Below are positions 10,071 through 22,433 of a stretch of DNA of 52,766 bases, piece by piece (the first letter of the stretch is position 1; each line of letters begins with the position of its first letter). The notes under the pieces are model-generated. The model made no database searches and was not told the origin of the DNA. It was given only the letters and a program-made list of their open reading frames with translations. Made by a program: the position numbers and the translations under genes. Source of the stretch: Anaeramoeba ignava (taxonomy: Eukaryota; Metamonada; Anaeramoebidae); the NCBI GenBank assembly GCA_028826165.1, contig JAPDFW010000045.1, forward strand, positions 1-52,766. The letters run 5' to 3'.

Positions 10071-13000
10071 ATGATATTAAATATAAATCAAAAAGCAATT
10101 GCAAGATTTAATTATGCATCAACTGATCCAAAAGTACTTTTTTTTAATGAAAATGATGAGATTATAATTAACGAACAAATTAATAAAAAATGGGTTAAAG
10201 GAAAATTAGTTAAAAATAATATTGAAGGGATTTTTCCTTGTAAAAATTAAAATTAAATTAAATTAAAAATTAAATTAAAAATTAATTTGAATAAAAATAG
10301 TAAATTATGTAAAACTCCAAAATCCAATAGATCCTAAATTAGATCCTAAATTAAAATATCAAAAAAATTTTAATCAAGAAACTATGGAAATTTTTTTAAC
10401 TGATTTAAATCCAGAAACAAGCTATCTGGAAAGTGCTTTAATAAAAAAACAAACGGTTCCTTTAATAAAACTTTATAAACCAACTCGTTTACCATTATTT
10501 CCTTTTTCTAGAAAAGGTTGGTTAATGATTGGCTCTTCAAATGGAAAATGGAAGAAAAAATATTGTGTTTTGGAAAATCTTTCTTTAAGATATTTTCCTT
10601 CAGAAAAGGAAAATGAAAATGAAATGAAATCAATTTATATTGATAAAATTATGTGTGTAATTCGTGATAGTTTTCAAAAAACAGAGAAAAATTCAGATTC
10701 AAAAACAAAAGCAAATTCAAATCAAAAATCAAAATCAAAATCAAAATCAAAATCAAATAATAAAAATGATGAAAATTTTACATTTAGAATTATTACTAAA
10801 AACCAAAAGAATTATCATTTTCAAGCAAATAGTAAAAAAGAAATGGATGATTGGATAAATATAATTTGTTTGTTCCATGATTTATTGAAATTTTGTTCTT
10901 ATTCATCAACTACTGAAGATATTCCAACATTAAAATCATTGATTCAACTAATGGAAATTGTTTATCGAAGAATTCTTGAAATTAAAAGCAAAAATAATGA
11001 CCAAGAAAACGAGGAAATTCAAACAACATCTAAAACAATTGAGTTGTGGATGAATTTGTTGTTGTTCAAATATTATTTAGTATTAAAGGATAAATTCAAT
11101 GGAGAATCTTATGCAATTTCAATAAGAGACCAAGAATCAGAAGCACAACATGATTTAGAATTAAGGAAATATGATTACCTCAAAATATTGTTTGCCAAAC
11201 AAGAAGAAAAATGGATTGGCAAAGGAGAAAAATCTGATGGATATTTTACACAAGAATCAATAGCGCTATTAGCTTTTGATTCCAATCAAGAAAATGGACA
11301 AAAATCAGATGATAAATTTGATGACGAACCTTTATTTTTTGAAGGAAAAGAAACAAGGAATTTTGTTTCTAATGATTTACCTGAAGGATTTTTAATCAAC
11401 AAAGCTCTCTCAATTCTTAATTATGAAACGAAGACAAATGAGTTTGTGATACAGAAAAATGGGATTCTTTGTTATGAAACTACTCAAGGATGGAAAAAGA
11501 AATATTTGATATTGAACAATTTTTATTTAAATATTTATGCTTCCGACAAGGAAAAAAACCCAGAACAAACAATTCTACTTGATAAAACAACAAAAATTGA
11601 AAAATTACAACCAAAAGACAAAAAGAATATTTTCGCAATCTCAACAAAGGAATATGCTATTTTTAAATTTTATTCAACAAATCTTTTCGTGATTCAGGAA
11701 TGGATTCAAATGATTCAAATATCTATTTATTTACTCAATATATATGAACCAATCAATTCTGAAAATCGCGAAATTGAATCAAAAATTCATGAAATTGAAG
11801 AATTATTGAAATGGATTCAAGAAAGCATTTTGAATTCTGAAATTTTGATTTCAAGTTTGAGAAAAATGGAAAACGTTGGATTTTTCCAAAATGTTTCAAG
11901 AAGACTTTCCTCAAGTCGAAAAAACGAAAAAAATACAATTCTTCAGGATTTCCAAAATCAGCCATTTTTACAAAGACCAAGACAAAAAATACGAAAAGAA
12001 AGAAGTCTATTAAGCACAACTTCCAAAAATCAAACAGAAGAAGAAAGAAGAAAAACAATAGAGAATTTATTGGATCTTGTTGATGATGAAATTGCAAAAG
12101 AGCAGAATGAGGAATCTAATTCTCCACAAAAAAACATTTTAAAACCTGGGATTGTTAGACTTAATACTGATAAAAAAGTTACCAAACGAAATATATACGA
12201 ACTTGAAAGATATCGAAGACGTATTCCAAAAACACCAACAAAGAATATAAACGATGTCAGCTACTATCGAAATATCCGCATTTCAAGTTTATTTCTTGAG
12301 ATTAGTTTGTTTAAGAAAATCAAAAGAAAATTAGTTAAAATTCTTGGAAGATTGAAATTCCCAAATTTATCAAATGATGCTTTTATTGGTTTTACTCTTT
12401 CAAATACAAAAATCGAACCTTCCAACTCTTCTTCACATTTAAATCAGAAAAATATTTTGAAACATGATATTGTGAAAAAACAAGTATTGAAAAAAGAGAT
12501 TGCGAAACCACAAGAAATTAAAAAAGATGAATGGTTTCAAATTGAAATTGAAAACGAAAACGAAAACCAAGAAAGTCGATTCTTGAATATTAAATATCAA
12601 AACGAAATTTGGCAAATTGAAAAATCTAAAGTTATGAATTTCAAAATTGAATCAGATTTTAATGTTTTTAAAATAGATAATAACAATAATTTATCAAATT
12701 CCCAAGATAATGAAACAATTCAATTAAAAATTGATATTTTGGAACTCGAAAAGCTTAAACTCACACAAAAAGAAGCAATTTCACCTCACTCACCCTTATC
12801 AAAAAGAGTTGCTCCTGTTCGGTTCACATATTCATTTTTGAGTGATCTTGAAACCAATTCACGATCTCGAATTTATTCGTTCAATTTAAACAATTTACCA
12901 AGAAAAAAATCTATACAATTATCACATTATTATTTTGAGAAATGGAAACAGATCAATTTAAATGATGAGCAGCAATTTCCCATTTATTGTTCAGATTCGC

Positions 13001-16000
13001 TTTTATTTTTATCAAATAAGAAATGGATAACAAGATGGATTATGTTGAATAATTGGATTTTATCTGTGAATAAATCAAATTACTCACCAAAACCTGAAAA
13101 AATATACGATTTGAGAGATATAATTTCTATCAAGAAAGAAAAAAGCTTGTTTGGACAGAATAATGTATTAACAATACAAATGCCTGATATAATAATTTCA
13201 TTGGCTTCAGAAGACATTTTGAAGAATAGGAGTTGGGTTGATCAAATTAGTGCTTTGTTCAATTTTATTAGATTTATTGCTAGTGAAAATAACGAAAGAA
13301 AGGAAGAGGTTGATATTATTATCTATCGTTTAAAATCCTTGCTTGATTGGATACAACAACAATTGAAAAATTATCAAAAAGAAAAAGAAGAGCACGAGAC
13401 GATGATCCAATTATACAAAGAAATTGATTCACAAACAACTTTTAGTTTTGAAAAGAGAATAGAAATATGCGATTACAAAACAAATCATTTAATTCATTGG
13501 AGGAAAAAAATACTGAAAAGATTATTGGATACAAAATTACCAGAAAGAAATAGAATTAATTTTTATGGATATATATGGAAAAATTTCCCACAAAAATTAA
13601 TGAAACAAAAATTGGATGAGAAAATTATTACAAATTATGAAAAAGGAGATTGGATTATATTAAATATAAACAATGAAAAAACCAAAAAATTTGATTTAAA
13701 TGAATTGATTCATTCGGATCAGGAATTTATTGAAGGAATGATTATAAGAACAAAGGAAAAAGGATCAATTTTTAAAAAACATGTTCATTTGGTTGAAGAA
13801 ATTGAGGTAAAAAAAGAAGAACAAAAAAACGAAGATGATATTTTTCAAATAATACCAGAAACAAAAGATCGAAAAGAAAAGGAAAAAGAAATGGCTTTTG
13901 ACACAGAAAGTATTAATGAAAAAGAACCACCTGTTCATAAAACTGGAGCTGTTTATTTATCTCGTTCGAGATTGAAATTGTCATCAAGATGGAAAATTCG
14001 AAGTATTGAGATTAATGGATATAATTTGAATATTTGTCATATTGATAGTAAAAGAGTATTAAAAACCATTTCCTTAGAAGAATCAAGCGAATTATCAATA
14101 CTTGACAAAAACAACCCAAAAATCCCAAATATAACATCAATTCCCAAATGCTATCAAAATAACATAATTTCAATTACAAGCAAATAAACAAAAAATATTG
14201 TTTGCTTTTTCTGCAGAAGAAGAACAAAAAGATTGGCTTCAAAATTTCCAAATACTGAATTACTTTCTGTTTCTCTCTAATATTGTTGTTGAATATAATT
14301 ACACAGTATCAAACAACACGGATAATAAGGATGGAAATCATATTCATCAAAACCGAAACGAAAATCTTGAATCAATAAAGAAAATGTATCATAATGTCGA
14401 ACAAAGGAAAGAATTACTTTATAAATCAGCATTCCAAAATCGGCATTTTACACCATTTAAACAAGGACAATTACGACAGTTCTTGAACAAAAGAAGAAAA
14501 TCTTGGATATATTACTCACATCCGTGATTGGGTTGATGAACAAATTCGAAACACAGAGGAAGATGTGCGTGTAACAAAGGAAATGCTTTCTATTTGTCAA
14601 GAAAATAATATCGAAGAAAGTATAACAATTGAAATGAAAGGAATTTGTTGTTGGAGCAAAAAAGAACATTAGAAAATTGGAGAAAAAAAATATTGCCAAT
14701 TTTGCTTAGAATTTATTTGAAAAATAACGAAGATTGTAAATCAAAAGGTTATATTTCAACATCAAACCAAAATATCAAAAAGAAAATGAACCAAATGAGA
14801 ATAATTCTGAAAATGAAAATATTTGTGAAAAAAAATGGGTTGAAATTGAGGAAGAAATCAATCAAAATATAGGAAATGAGATGACAAAATACAAAGTGAA
14901 ATATGAAGATAAAACTGAAATTGTTGATGAAAATGAGATTGAGATTATTATCCCGGCAAAAATTATGCAAATCAAGAATTTTTTTGCGAATCCAATCCAT
15001 GAAATACAGACAATAATATCAACACCAAAAACATCCAAAACATCCAAAAATCAGGACGGAAAGAAGTAATTGATGAAGATGATGGTGATGTTGAAGATAT
15101 TGAAAGTTCAATCAAGAAGAAAACAATTATTTGATATGCTAATTTCTTATGAATCACCAATTCTGGAATTTTTAATCATTAAAACAAACGTTTGCAGATG
15201 CAGATTTGATAAGTAAAAATTTGTTTCTTATTTTCAACTCAAAAAATCAAGTTCTGGAATTAATTGAGTTTGCAATCAAAACTGAAGTGGAAAAAAACAA
15301 AATCGGAAAGTTCTTTATTTCGAGCAAATAGTGTTGCAAATAAAATGATGACAAATTATTCACGATTAATTGTGAACGAATATATGATTCATATTCTCCA
15401 AAAACCAACACAAGAAATAATTGAATTGCTATCAAATTACGAAGGAAATCCTTTTGAAATTTATCCAAATCCAGATGATCGAGAAAGTTTCAATAAAGAA
15501 AATTTAGAAAGAATCCAAATTTATGCCAAAAAATTTCTTGATTCAATATTGGATTCGATTAGTAAAGTTCCTCTTGGTTTAAGATATTTATGTGCGAAAC
15601 TCAACGAAATCACAAGTCAATTTTTCAGTGAATCTCAATATGTTGCAATTGGAGGACTTGTTTTCCTTCGTTTGATTTGTCCCACTATTGTTGCACCAAA
15701 TGTATTTGGGATTTTGGATCAAAAAGAGAAAATTACACCCAAAATTAGAAAGGCTTTAGTCGTCATTTCAAAGATTATCCAAAGCATTTCAAATGGATGT
15801 TTATTTAAAGATGCGGGCGAGCTTGTTTTGCTCAATGAATTTGTTGAGGAATCAATTCCAAGATTGAAAGGATTTATGGACTCATTAATAAAACCTGTTT
15901 ATTGTCTTGAACCAAAACCAAATGATGAATTAAATGAAAATGTTGTTGTTGTTGATCAAAAAGAAAATGATTTGGTTGTTTTTAAAGTTTCTGAAAATTT

Positions 16001-16239
16001 ATCAAAATGTTTTTTAGTTTCTTCAAATCGTTTTGATTTAGAAAGAAAAATTATTGAAAATATTCCAATTGAAAAATGTTCTCTTCCTTCAAAAAATGAA
16101 ATTGAATCTGCATTAGATAATATTTATAATTTGGATAATAATTCCTCAAAATGAGAAAAGTATTTTATCTTTTTTGAAAGAGAAAACAAATGGAGAAGAA
16201 TTAGTTGAACAATTTAAATCTTTAATTCATAAAAAATAA
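10071..16239 (+). CDS. SH3-PH-PH-PH-PH-RasGAP protein, frame-broken
   Basis: The start is the ATG at 10071. Exon 1 (10071-10239) and exon 2 (from 10301) join across a 61-bp GT-AG intron to complete an SH3 domain (AIARFNY, then KKWVKGKL, then FPLNYV across the junction). Four PH domains follow: KGWLMIGSSNGKWKKKYCVL near 10520, GILCYETTQGWKKKYLIL near 11464, LLFLSNKKWITRWIML near 13000, and GAVYLSRSRLKLSSRWKIR near 13945 (ending at about 14240). Arg/Lys-rich linkers separate them. The RasGAP domain (about 15130-15890) has an arginine-finger segment SLFRANSVANKM and the FLRLICPTIV motif. The protein should stimulate GTP hydrolysis by a Ras-family GTPase at membranes. The frame changes at about 14187, 14505, 14635, 14775, 15055, 15125, 15190, 15300 and 16130, yet similarity continues on both sides each time. 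Either the assembly is poor here or the gene is a recent pseudogene. Confidence 0.85.
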
Positions 16240-16355
16240 TTCAAATTAAAATTAAAAAATAAATTCTTTTGTTTCTTTTTTTATAATATTTTTTTTTGAA
16301 TTTTAAAAAAAAAGAAAATAAAAATGAAAAATGAAAAATGAAAAATAAAATCAAG
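16240..16355. other. Convergent intergenic spacer
   Basis: 116 A/T-rich bases lie between the RasGAP stop and the AGAP stop. They contain A- and T-runs and ATGAAAA repeats only. This is presumably both 3' UTRs. Confidence 0.5.
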
Positions 16356-19300
16356 TTATTTAACTGTTTTTCCACTAATAGCAAGAGGAGTCAATAATTC
16401 AAAACAACGACCATCTTTACTTTTTGTTTGACCCAATTTTTTCAAAATATTAACAGGAACATAATTTGATTGTTTTGCATTAGGAGATTGATATTGAAGA
16501 GGATCATCAAGTTTAGCTTTTATGATATTATTTTGATTTGAATTTTGATTTTGATTTTGATTTTGATTTGAATTTTGATTTTGATTTGGATTTTGATTTG
16601 ATTTTGATTTTGATTTTTCTTTTATATTTTCATTGAAATTTTTTGATTCTGATTTTTTTGTTAATTGAGTTGGAATTGAAATTTTTTGTTCAGTTTTTGG
16701 TTGAGACATTTTCTTTATCAATTCATCAGCTAATTTATTTTGTTGTCTTTTTGCTTGAATTGTTACTGGACCTTTTGGTCTCCAAACTGTTCCTGCTGTG
16801 ATATTTTGTTTTTCTAATTTCTGAGCTTGTCTTATTTGAATCAGTTTAATATTTTGGAATTTCTTTACTCTTTCTTGGATTTTTGCTTGTTGAGCAGAGT
16901 TTGTATTTTCTTTATCATCAGTTTTTTGGTTTTTGATTTGGTTTTGGGAATAAATTGCAGATGTTCTTCCTTTTGTTTGCATTTGAGCATTAATAGGTTT
17001 TGGTTGGAAAGGTGTTGTTGTTCTTGTTTTTGGTGTTCTTCCTCTTATAATTTCTTTTTTATCTTCTGATTCAATATTTTTTGGTGATCTTCCTCTTATT
17101 ATTTCTTTTTTATCTATTGATTCAATATTTTTTGGTGATTTTCCTCTTATTATTTCTTTTTTATCTTCTGATTCAATATTTTTTGGTGATCTTCCTCTTA
17201 TTATTTCTTTTTTATCTATTGATTCAATATTTTTTGGTGATCTTCCTCTTATAATTTCTTTTTTATCTTCTGATTCAATATTTTTTGGTGATCTTCCTCT
17301 TATTATTTCTTTTTTATCTATTGATTCAATTTTTTGGTGATCTTCCTCTTATTGGCGATCTTGCTCTTGGTGGTGTTCTTCCTGTTGTTTCTTGTGGTTT
17401 TTGTTGAAATGCTCTTGGTATTCTTGCTCTTGGTGGTGTTCTTCCTGCTGTTTCTTGTAATTTTTGTTGAAATGCTCTTGCAAATCTCCCTTTTGTTGGC
17501 ATTCTTCCTGTTTTTTCTTGTGGTTTTTGTCCGATTGATCTTGGGAATCTTGCTCTTATTGGGGATCTTCCTCTTTTCTTTTCTTCTGTTTGTGATGGAT
17601 TTTTTACAATTTCTTTTTGGGTTTCTTTTTGAATATCATCTTCAATTTTAGGAAGTTGTTGTTTTGGTTCTTGAATATCATTTTCAATTTCAGGAAGTTG
17701 TTGTTTTGGTTCTTGAATATCATTTTCAATTTCAGGAAGTTGTTGTTTTGGTTCTTGAATATCATCTTCAACTTTAGGAAGTTGTTGTTTTGGTTCTTGA
17801 ATTTCATCTTCAACTTTAGGAAGTTGTTGTTTTGGTTCTTGAATATCATTTTCAATTTTAGGAAGTTGTTGTTTTGGTTCTTGAATTTCATCTTCAATTT
17901 TAGGAAGTTGTTGTTTTGGTTCTTGAATTTCATCTTCAATTTCAGGAAGTTGTTGTTTTGGTTCTTGAATTTCATCTTCAATTTCAGGAAGTTGTTGTTT
18001 TGGTTCTTGAATTTCATCTTCAATTTCAGGAAGTTGTTGTTTTGGTTCTTGAATATCATCTTCAATTTCAGGAAGTTGTTGTTTTGGTTCTTGAATATCA
18101 TTTTCAATTTCAGGAAGTTGTTGTTTTGGTTCTTGAATTTCATCTTCAATTTCAGGAAGTTGTTGTATTGGTTCTTGAATTTCACCATTATCATCAGGAA
18201 TTTCAGGAAGAGGAGCTTGAGGTTCTGAAATTTGTAAATCTTCTTGAAATTTCGATCCTCTTTTGATTAATAATTCAACAACATCTTCAAATCCATTTTG
18301 ATCTGCTAAATTAATTGGTGCATTTCCATCAATATCATAAACATTTACTGTTGCACTATATCGACAAAGTAATTCTGTAAATAATAAATTTCCATTTTCT
18401 GCTGCAATATGTAATGGTCTTTTGTTTTTATTGCTTGTATCAATCCAATCAAATGGTGCTCCATGTGCTAATACATTTAAACACGTATCAAGATCATTAT
18501 CTTGGATTGATTGACATAAAATCTTGATATTAATTATAATTTTAATTTTAATTTTAATTTTAATTTTAATTTTAATTTTGATATTTTTAATTTTAATTTT
18601 AATTTTTAATTTTAATTTTAATTTTAATTTTAATTTTAATTTTAATTTTAATTTTAATTTTAATTTTAATTTTAATTTTAATTTTAATTTTAATTTTAAT
18701 TTTAATTTTAATTTTAATTTTAATTTTAATTTTAATTTTAATTTTAATTTTAATTTTAATTTTAAATTTTAATTTATAATTTTGATTTATAATTTTGATT
18801 TTAATTTTATAATTTTAATTTATAATTTTTATATTTACTTGTCCTTTTTCATCTGGTGTTTTATCTTTGAATTTTCCATCTAAAAACATTGTATCTCGAT
18901 ATTTTTTTTCAATATACATTTGTCTTTCAGCTCTTTCTGTTCGAGCATCTGGTTTTGTAACATTTGTTGGAACATTTGCTTCCCAAACTGAATTTACTCT
19001 TTTATTTCCAATTACTTTCATTAACTTTTTGAATTATTTTTTTTTTAATTTTAAATGATTAATTTTTTTTCTTTTCCAAAAAAAACCATCTTTTTATTTG
19101 AAAATTTTACTTCAAGTGTTTCAATATCCCATTGATCTAAAGTTAAAGAACGAACTTTAGAAATATGAACACCTAAAGAACGATGAACACCTGAACAAGG
19201 TAAACAAATTACTGCACCTAACATAATAGATATCCAATCAGGATTCTTTAAAGATTGAATTAGAATTTTCCAATTTTAAAAATTTTGTTTTTACTAAATT

Positions 19301-22300
19301 TTTTTTTATTTGATTTTTTTACTTTTGCTCCACAATCACAACATTCGAGATTTTCAGGAAATTTTCTTATTTCTTCGATTGGAACAATTCTATCACTTTC
19401 ATCTCTATCAGATTTTAACATACTTTTTTCTTTATCAGATTGAACTTGGTTAAGTAAGCCAGCAATTTCATTTTGAATAAGCATTATCCTTATTTTCCAA
19501 AATTAATTTTTAAATTGATTTTTGAATTGATTATTAAATTTATTTTTGAATTGATTTTTGAATTGATTTTTGAATTGATTATTTAAATTTATTTTTTGAA
19601 TTGATTTTTAAATTTATTATTTAAATTTATTATTTGAATTTATTTTTAAATTTATTTTTGAATTTATTTTTAAATTTATTATTTAAATTAATTATTTGAA
19701 TTATTTAAATTAATAAATTAATTTTTAAATTTATTTTTTAAATTGATTTTTGAATTTATTATTTGAATTGATTTTTAAATTGATTATTTAAATTAATAAA
19801 TTAATTTTTAAATTGATTTTTAGAATTGATTTTTAAATTTATTATTTAAATTAATAAATTGATTTTTAAATTAATTATTTAAATTGATTTTTGAATTGAT
19901 TATTTAAATTTATTATTTAAATTAATAAATTATTTTTTAAATTGATTTTTGAATTTATTTTTAAATTTATTATTTAAATTAATAAATTAATTATTTAAAT
20001 TGATTTTTAAATTAATTTTTGAATTTATTATTTGAATTGATTTTTGAATTTATTATTTAAATTATTAAATTGATTATTAAATTGATTATTTAAATTTTTA
20101 AATGAAAAAATCTACCAATCCATCATATCCTCTTTTGTATCTGAAATAAATTTATATGTTTCTGTAATTGAAACAAGATCAAAACCATTTTTATTGGATT
20201 CTGATGGTTTTGGAGTACAAGTTAAAAGAGAGATTTTCTCTTTAAAAATTTTTGCATTCTAAAATGGAAAATTACAAAAAAAAAAGAAAGAAAATAAGTC
20301 AGAAATCTATTTAAAAATCAACTAATAATTTCAAAGTAATTTCATACTCCTTTTATTTTATAAAGATACATTATTCCTTCTTTAAGAGCACACCATATTT
20401 TTCCAGAGTTTGCACCTCCTTTTTTTTTCAAAGCACCTTCCTTTATTGGATTTTCAATTGTATCTGGAACTTCCTAAAAATATTATTATTTATTATTTAT
20501 TATTTATTATTTTTATTTTTTTACTTCCCAAATTTGAAAAATTTAATAATAATAAAAAAATACAATTTTATTTTTCGATTCAAGTTCTTCTTCTTTTTTT
20601 CTTTCTCGAATTTCACGAACAATTTCTGCAAAAGCATCTAATAATTTTAAATTTCGGAAAAAAATTATTTTTTAAAATGATATTTTTTTCTATTTTTAAA
20701 AAATTTTTTTTTAAAATTATAATACTTTCAACTCCATCTCCAGTTAAAGAAGAAACTTCTAAAAAAGGACAAGATAAAGTATAAGCAAGTGATTTTCCTT
20801 CCATTGAAGTAATTTTTCGATTTTTTTCATCGTCAGTTGATGTTCCGACAAGAAGCATTGAATAATCTTTTTGAGTTTTTGCATTCATTATTCGATCTCG
20901 AATAATTGGAATTAAATCAAATGAACGAGTATTATTAATTGAGTAAAGTAATATAAATCCATCTACATTTTTAAACCACTAAATTTTAATTTTAATTTTA
21001 ATTTTAATTTTATAAATGAATTTTAATTTTAATTTTAATTTTAATTTTAATTTTAATTTTAATTTAAATTTTTGATTTTAATTTTAATTTTAATTTTAAT
21101 TTTAATTTTAATTTAAATTTTTGATTTTAATTTTAATTTTAATTTTAATTTTATAAATGAATTTTAATTTTAATTTTAATTTTAATTTTAATTTTAATTT
21201 TAATTTTAAATAATTTTAATTTTAATTTTAATTTTAATTTTAATTTTAATTTTAATTTTAATTTTAATTTTAATTTTAATTTTAATTTTAATTTTAATTT
21301 TAATTTTAATTTTAATTTTTAATTTTAATTTTAATTTAAATTTTAATTTTAATTTTTAATTTTAATTTTAATTTTAATTTTAATTTTAATTTTAATTTTA
21401 ATTTTAATTTTAATTTTAATTTTAATTTTAATTTTAATTTTAATTTTAAATTTTAATTTTAATTTTAATTTTATTTTTAATTTTAATTTTTAATTTTAAT
21501 TTTTTATTTTTTAATAAATTTGAATTTTTAATTTTAATTTTTAATTTTTAATATAAATGAATTTTAATTTTAATTTTAATTTTAATTTTAATTTTAATTT
21601 TAATTTTAATTTTAATTTTAATAATAAATTTAATTTTAATTTTAATTTTTAATTTTAAATTTATAAATGAATTTTAATTTTAATTTTTAATTTTAAATTT
21701 ATAAATGAATTTTAATTTTAATTTTAATTTTAATTTATAAATGAATTTTAATTTTAGTTTTATAAATGAATTTTAATTTTTTGTTGATTTAATTTTTAAT
21801 TTTTAATTTTAATTTTTGGAATGTGACTAGTTTTTTGCTCTTTTTAATTTTTTTTTTGCTTTTTTTTTTTTTAATACTTGAGGATAAATTGAAACATAAT
21901 CATCACTTCCACTAATATCAATAAGGTCAAGTGTAACATCTTGATCATCAATTTTTGTTTTTTTTCTGTGATTATCATCTATTATATTTATATTTATATT
22001 TATATTTATTTTTATATTTATATTTATTTTTATTTTTATATTTATTTTTATTTATTTTTCATTTTAAAAAAAAAAACGTTAATAAAACAATATTCGATTA
22101 GCAAAATAATTAAATATCGAAATAATTACAAAGTGTGGGATCGTGTTCATATTCAAAATCATCTCTTACATAACGCATAATTAATCTGGTTTTACCTACT
22201 TGATCACCAGTTACACACTAAAATAAATTCAAGAAGAAAAAAAAAATTTGAGAAAAGAATTTCATGTTTTGTCATTTTCAAAAAACAAAAACAAAAACAA

Positions 22301-22348
22301 AAACAAAAACAAAATGAATTTTACAATTCTTAATAAAGGATTTGTCAT
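16356..22348 (-). CDS. AGAP-type ArfGAP: GTPase-like domain, PH, ArfGAP, ankyrin repeats, coding repeats
   Basis: Eleven exons, on the minus strand: 22348-22325, 22217-22130, 21978-21878, 20978-20726, 20637-20564, 20473-20348, 20258-20116, 19488-19323, 19245-19111, 19024-18839, 18522-16356. All junctions are GT-AG and in phase, giving about 1,154 residues. The start MTNPLLRI continues into a P-loop GDQVGKTR and a Ras-like core ([29 protein letters not shown]). The G4 position reads VGTSTDDE instead of NKxD, as in AGAP GTPase-like domains. The PH domain follows ([10 protein letters not shown] to KEDMMDWI). The ArfGAP zinc finger is CCDCGAKNPDWIS, then [20 protein letters not shown]. Ankyrin repeats follow ([32 protein letters not shown]). 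The tail carries 42-bp and 51-bp coding repeats and a GRTPPRAR basic region. A 2-bp loss near 17329 breaks the frame; restoring the length makes the total divisible by three. Role: regulates an Arf GTPase on endomembranes. Confidence 0.9.
17041..17345 (-). repeat. 51-bp coding tandem repeat in the AGAP tail
   Basis: About six copies of a 51-bp unit encode a 17-residue repeat ([17 protein letters not shown], alternating E and I at one position). The first two start near 17041 and 17092. The copy nearest 17329 lacks two bases in the AATATT step (plus strand CAATTTTTTGG against CAATATTTTTTGG in the others), which shifts the frame. Immediately 5' in the gene, at 17346-17580, a looser repeat encodes [20 protein letters not shown]-like segments. 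Confidence 0.9.
17652..18200 (-). repeat. 42-bp coding tandem repeat (13 copies) in the AGAP tail
   Basis: GGAAGTTGTTGTTTTGGTTC recurs every 42 bases from 17652 to about 18156, 13 copies. On the minus strand each unit encodes [14 protein letters not shown] with small substitutions (ENDI, EDDI, VEDE, KIED). The length is a multiple of three, so copy number can vary without breaking the protein. The product is an acidic, Gln/Pro-rich spacer between the ankyrin repeats and the basic tail. Long frames in the other phases and on the plus strand here are by-products. Confidence 0.95.
18523..18838 (-). repeat. AGAP intron 10, filled with (TTTTAA)n
   Basis: A 316-bp GT-AG intron between the ArfGAP exon ending DEKGQ and the ankyrin exon beginning [10 protein letters not shown]. 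About 230 bases of it are a hexanucleotide TTTTAA tract (18536-18765). Confidence 0.9.
19489..20115 (-). repeat. AGAP intron 7, filled with TTGATTTTTAAAT-type repeats
   Basis: A 627-bp intron splits the Trp codon of the PH domain's last helix (TG/G at 20116/19488). Its interior is a degenerate tandem array of units such as AAATTGATTTTTGAATTTATT and ATTATTTAAATTAATAAATT. No coding signal is present. Confidence 0.85.
20979..21877 (-). repeat. AGAP intron 3, 0.9 kb of (TTTTAA)n
   Basis: An 899-bp intron separates the switch II-like exon (SIYPQ) from the exon starting [13 protein letters not shown]. It is almost wholly TTTTAA hexamers on the plus strand, interrupted by a recurring TTTATAAATGAATTTTAA variant. 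Confidence 0.9.
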
Positions 22349-22433
22349 TAATTAAATCAAAAAACAAATGAAAATGAAAATGAAAAAATGAAAAAATTTT
22401 TTTATTTTTTTTTTCATTTTTTTCCTTCTTCTT
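22349..22433. promoter_or_regulatory. 85-bp divergent promoter, AGAP / actin-related protein
   Basis: Only 85 bases separate two oppositely oriented ATGs. ATGAAAATGAAAATG-type repeats face the AGAP side. An A-tract/T-tract junction (AAAAAATTTTTTTATTTTTTTT) and TTTCATTTTTTTCC face the actin-related gene. The two genes must share, or nearly share, a core promoter. Confidence 0.5.

Noticed and set aside
14187-14200. Euplotes-like programmed +1 frameshifting at AAA-TAA
   Set aside because: One site looks like it, but the other breaks shift in both directions and lack a shared slippery stop; errors or mutations fit better.
17604-18266. Three long frames on both strands with [24 protein letters not shown] and [12 protein letters not shown] repeats
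   Set aside because: They are other phases of the 42-bp coding repeat; the phase continuous with the ankyrin exon is [14 protein letters not shown].
18524-18772. 82-codon plus-strand frame in (TTTTAA)n
   Set aside because: It lies inside AGAP intron 10 and consists only of repeat.
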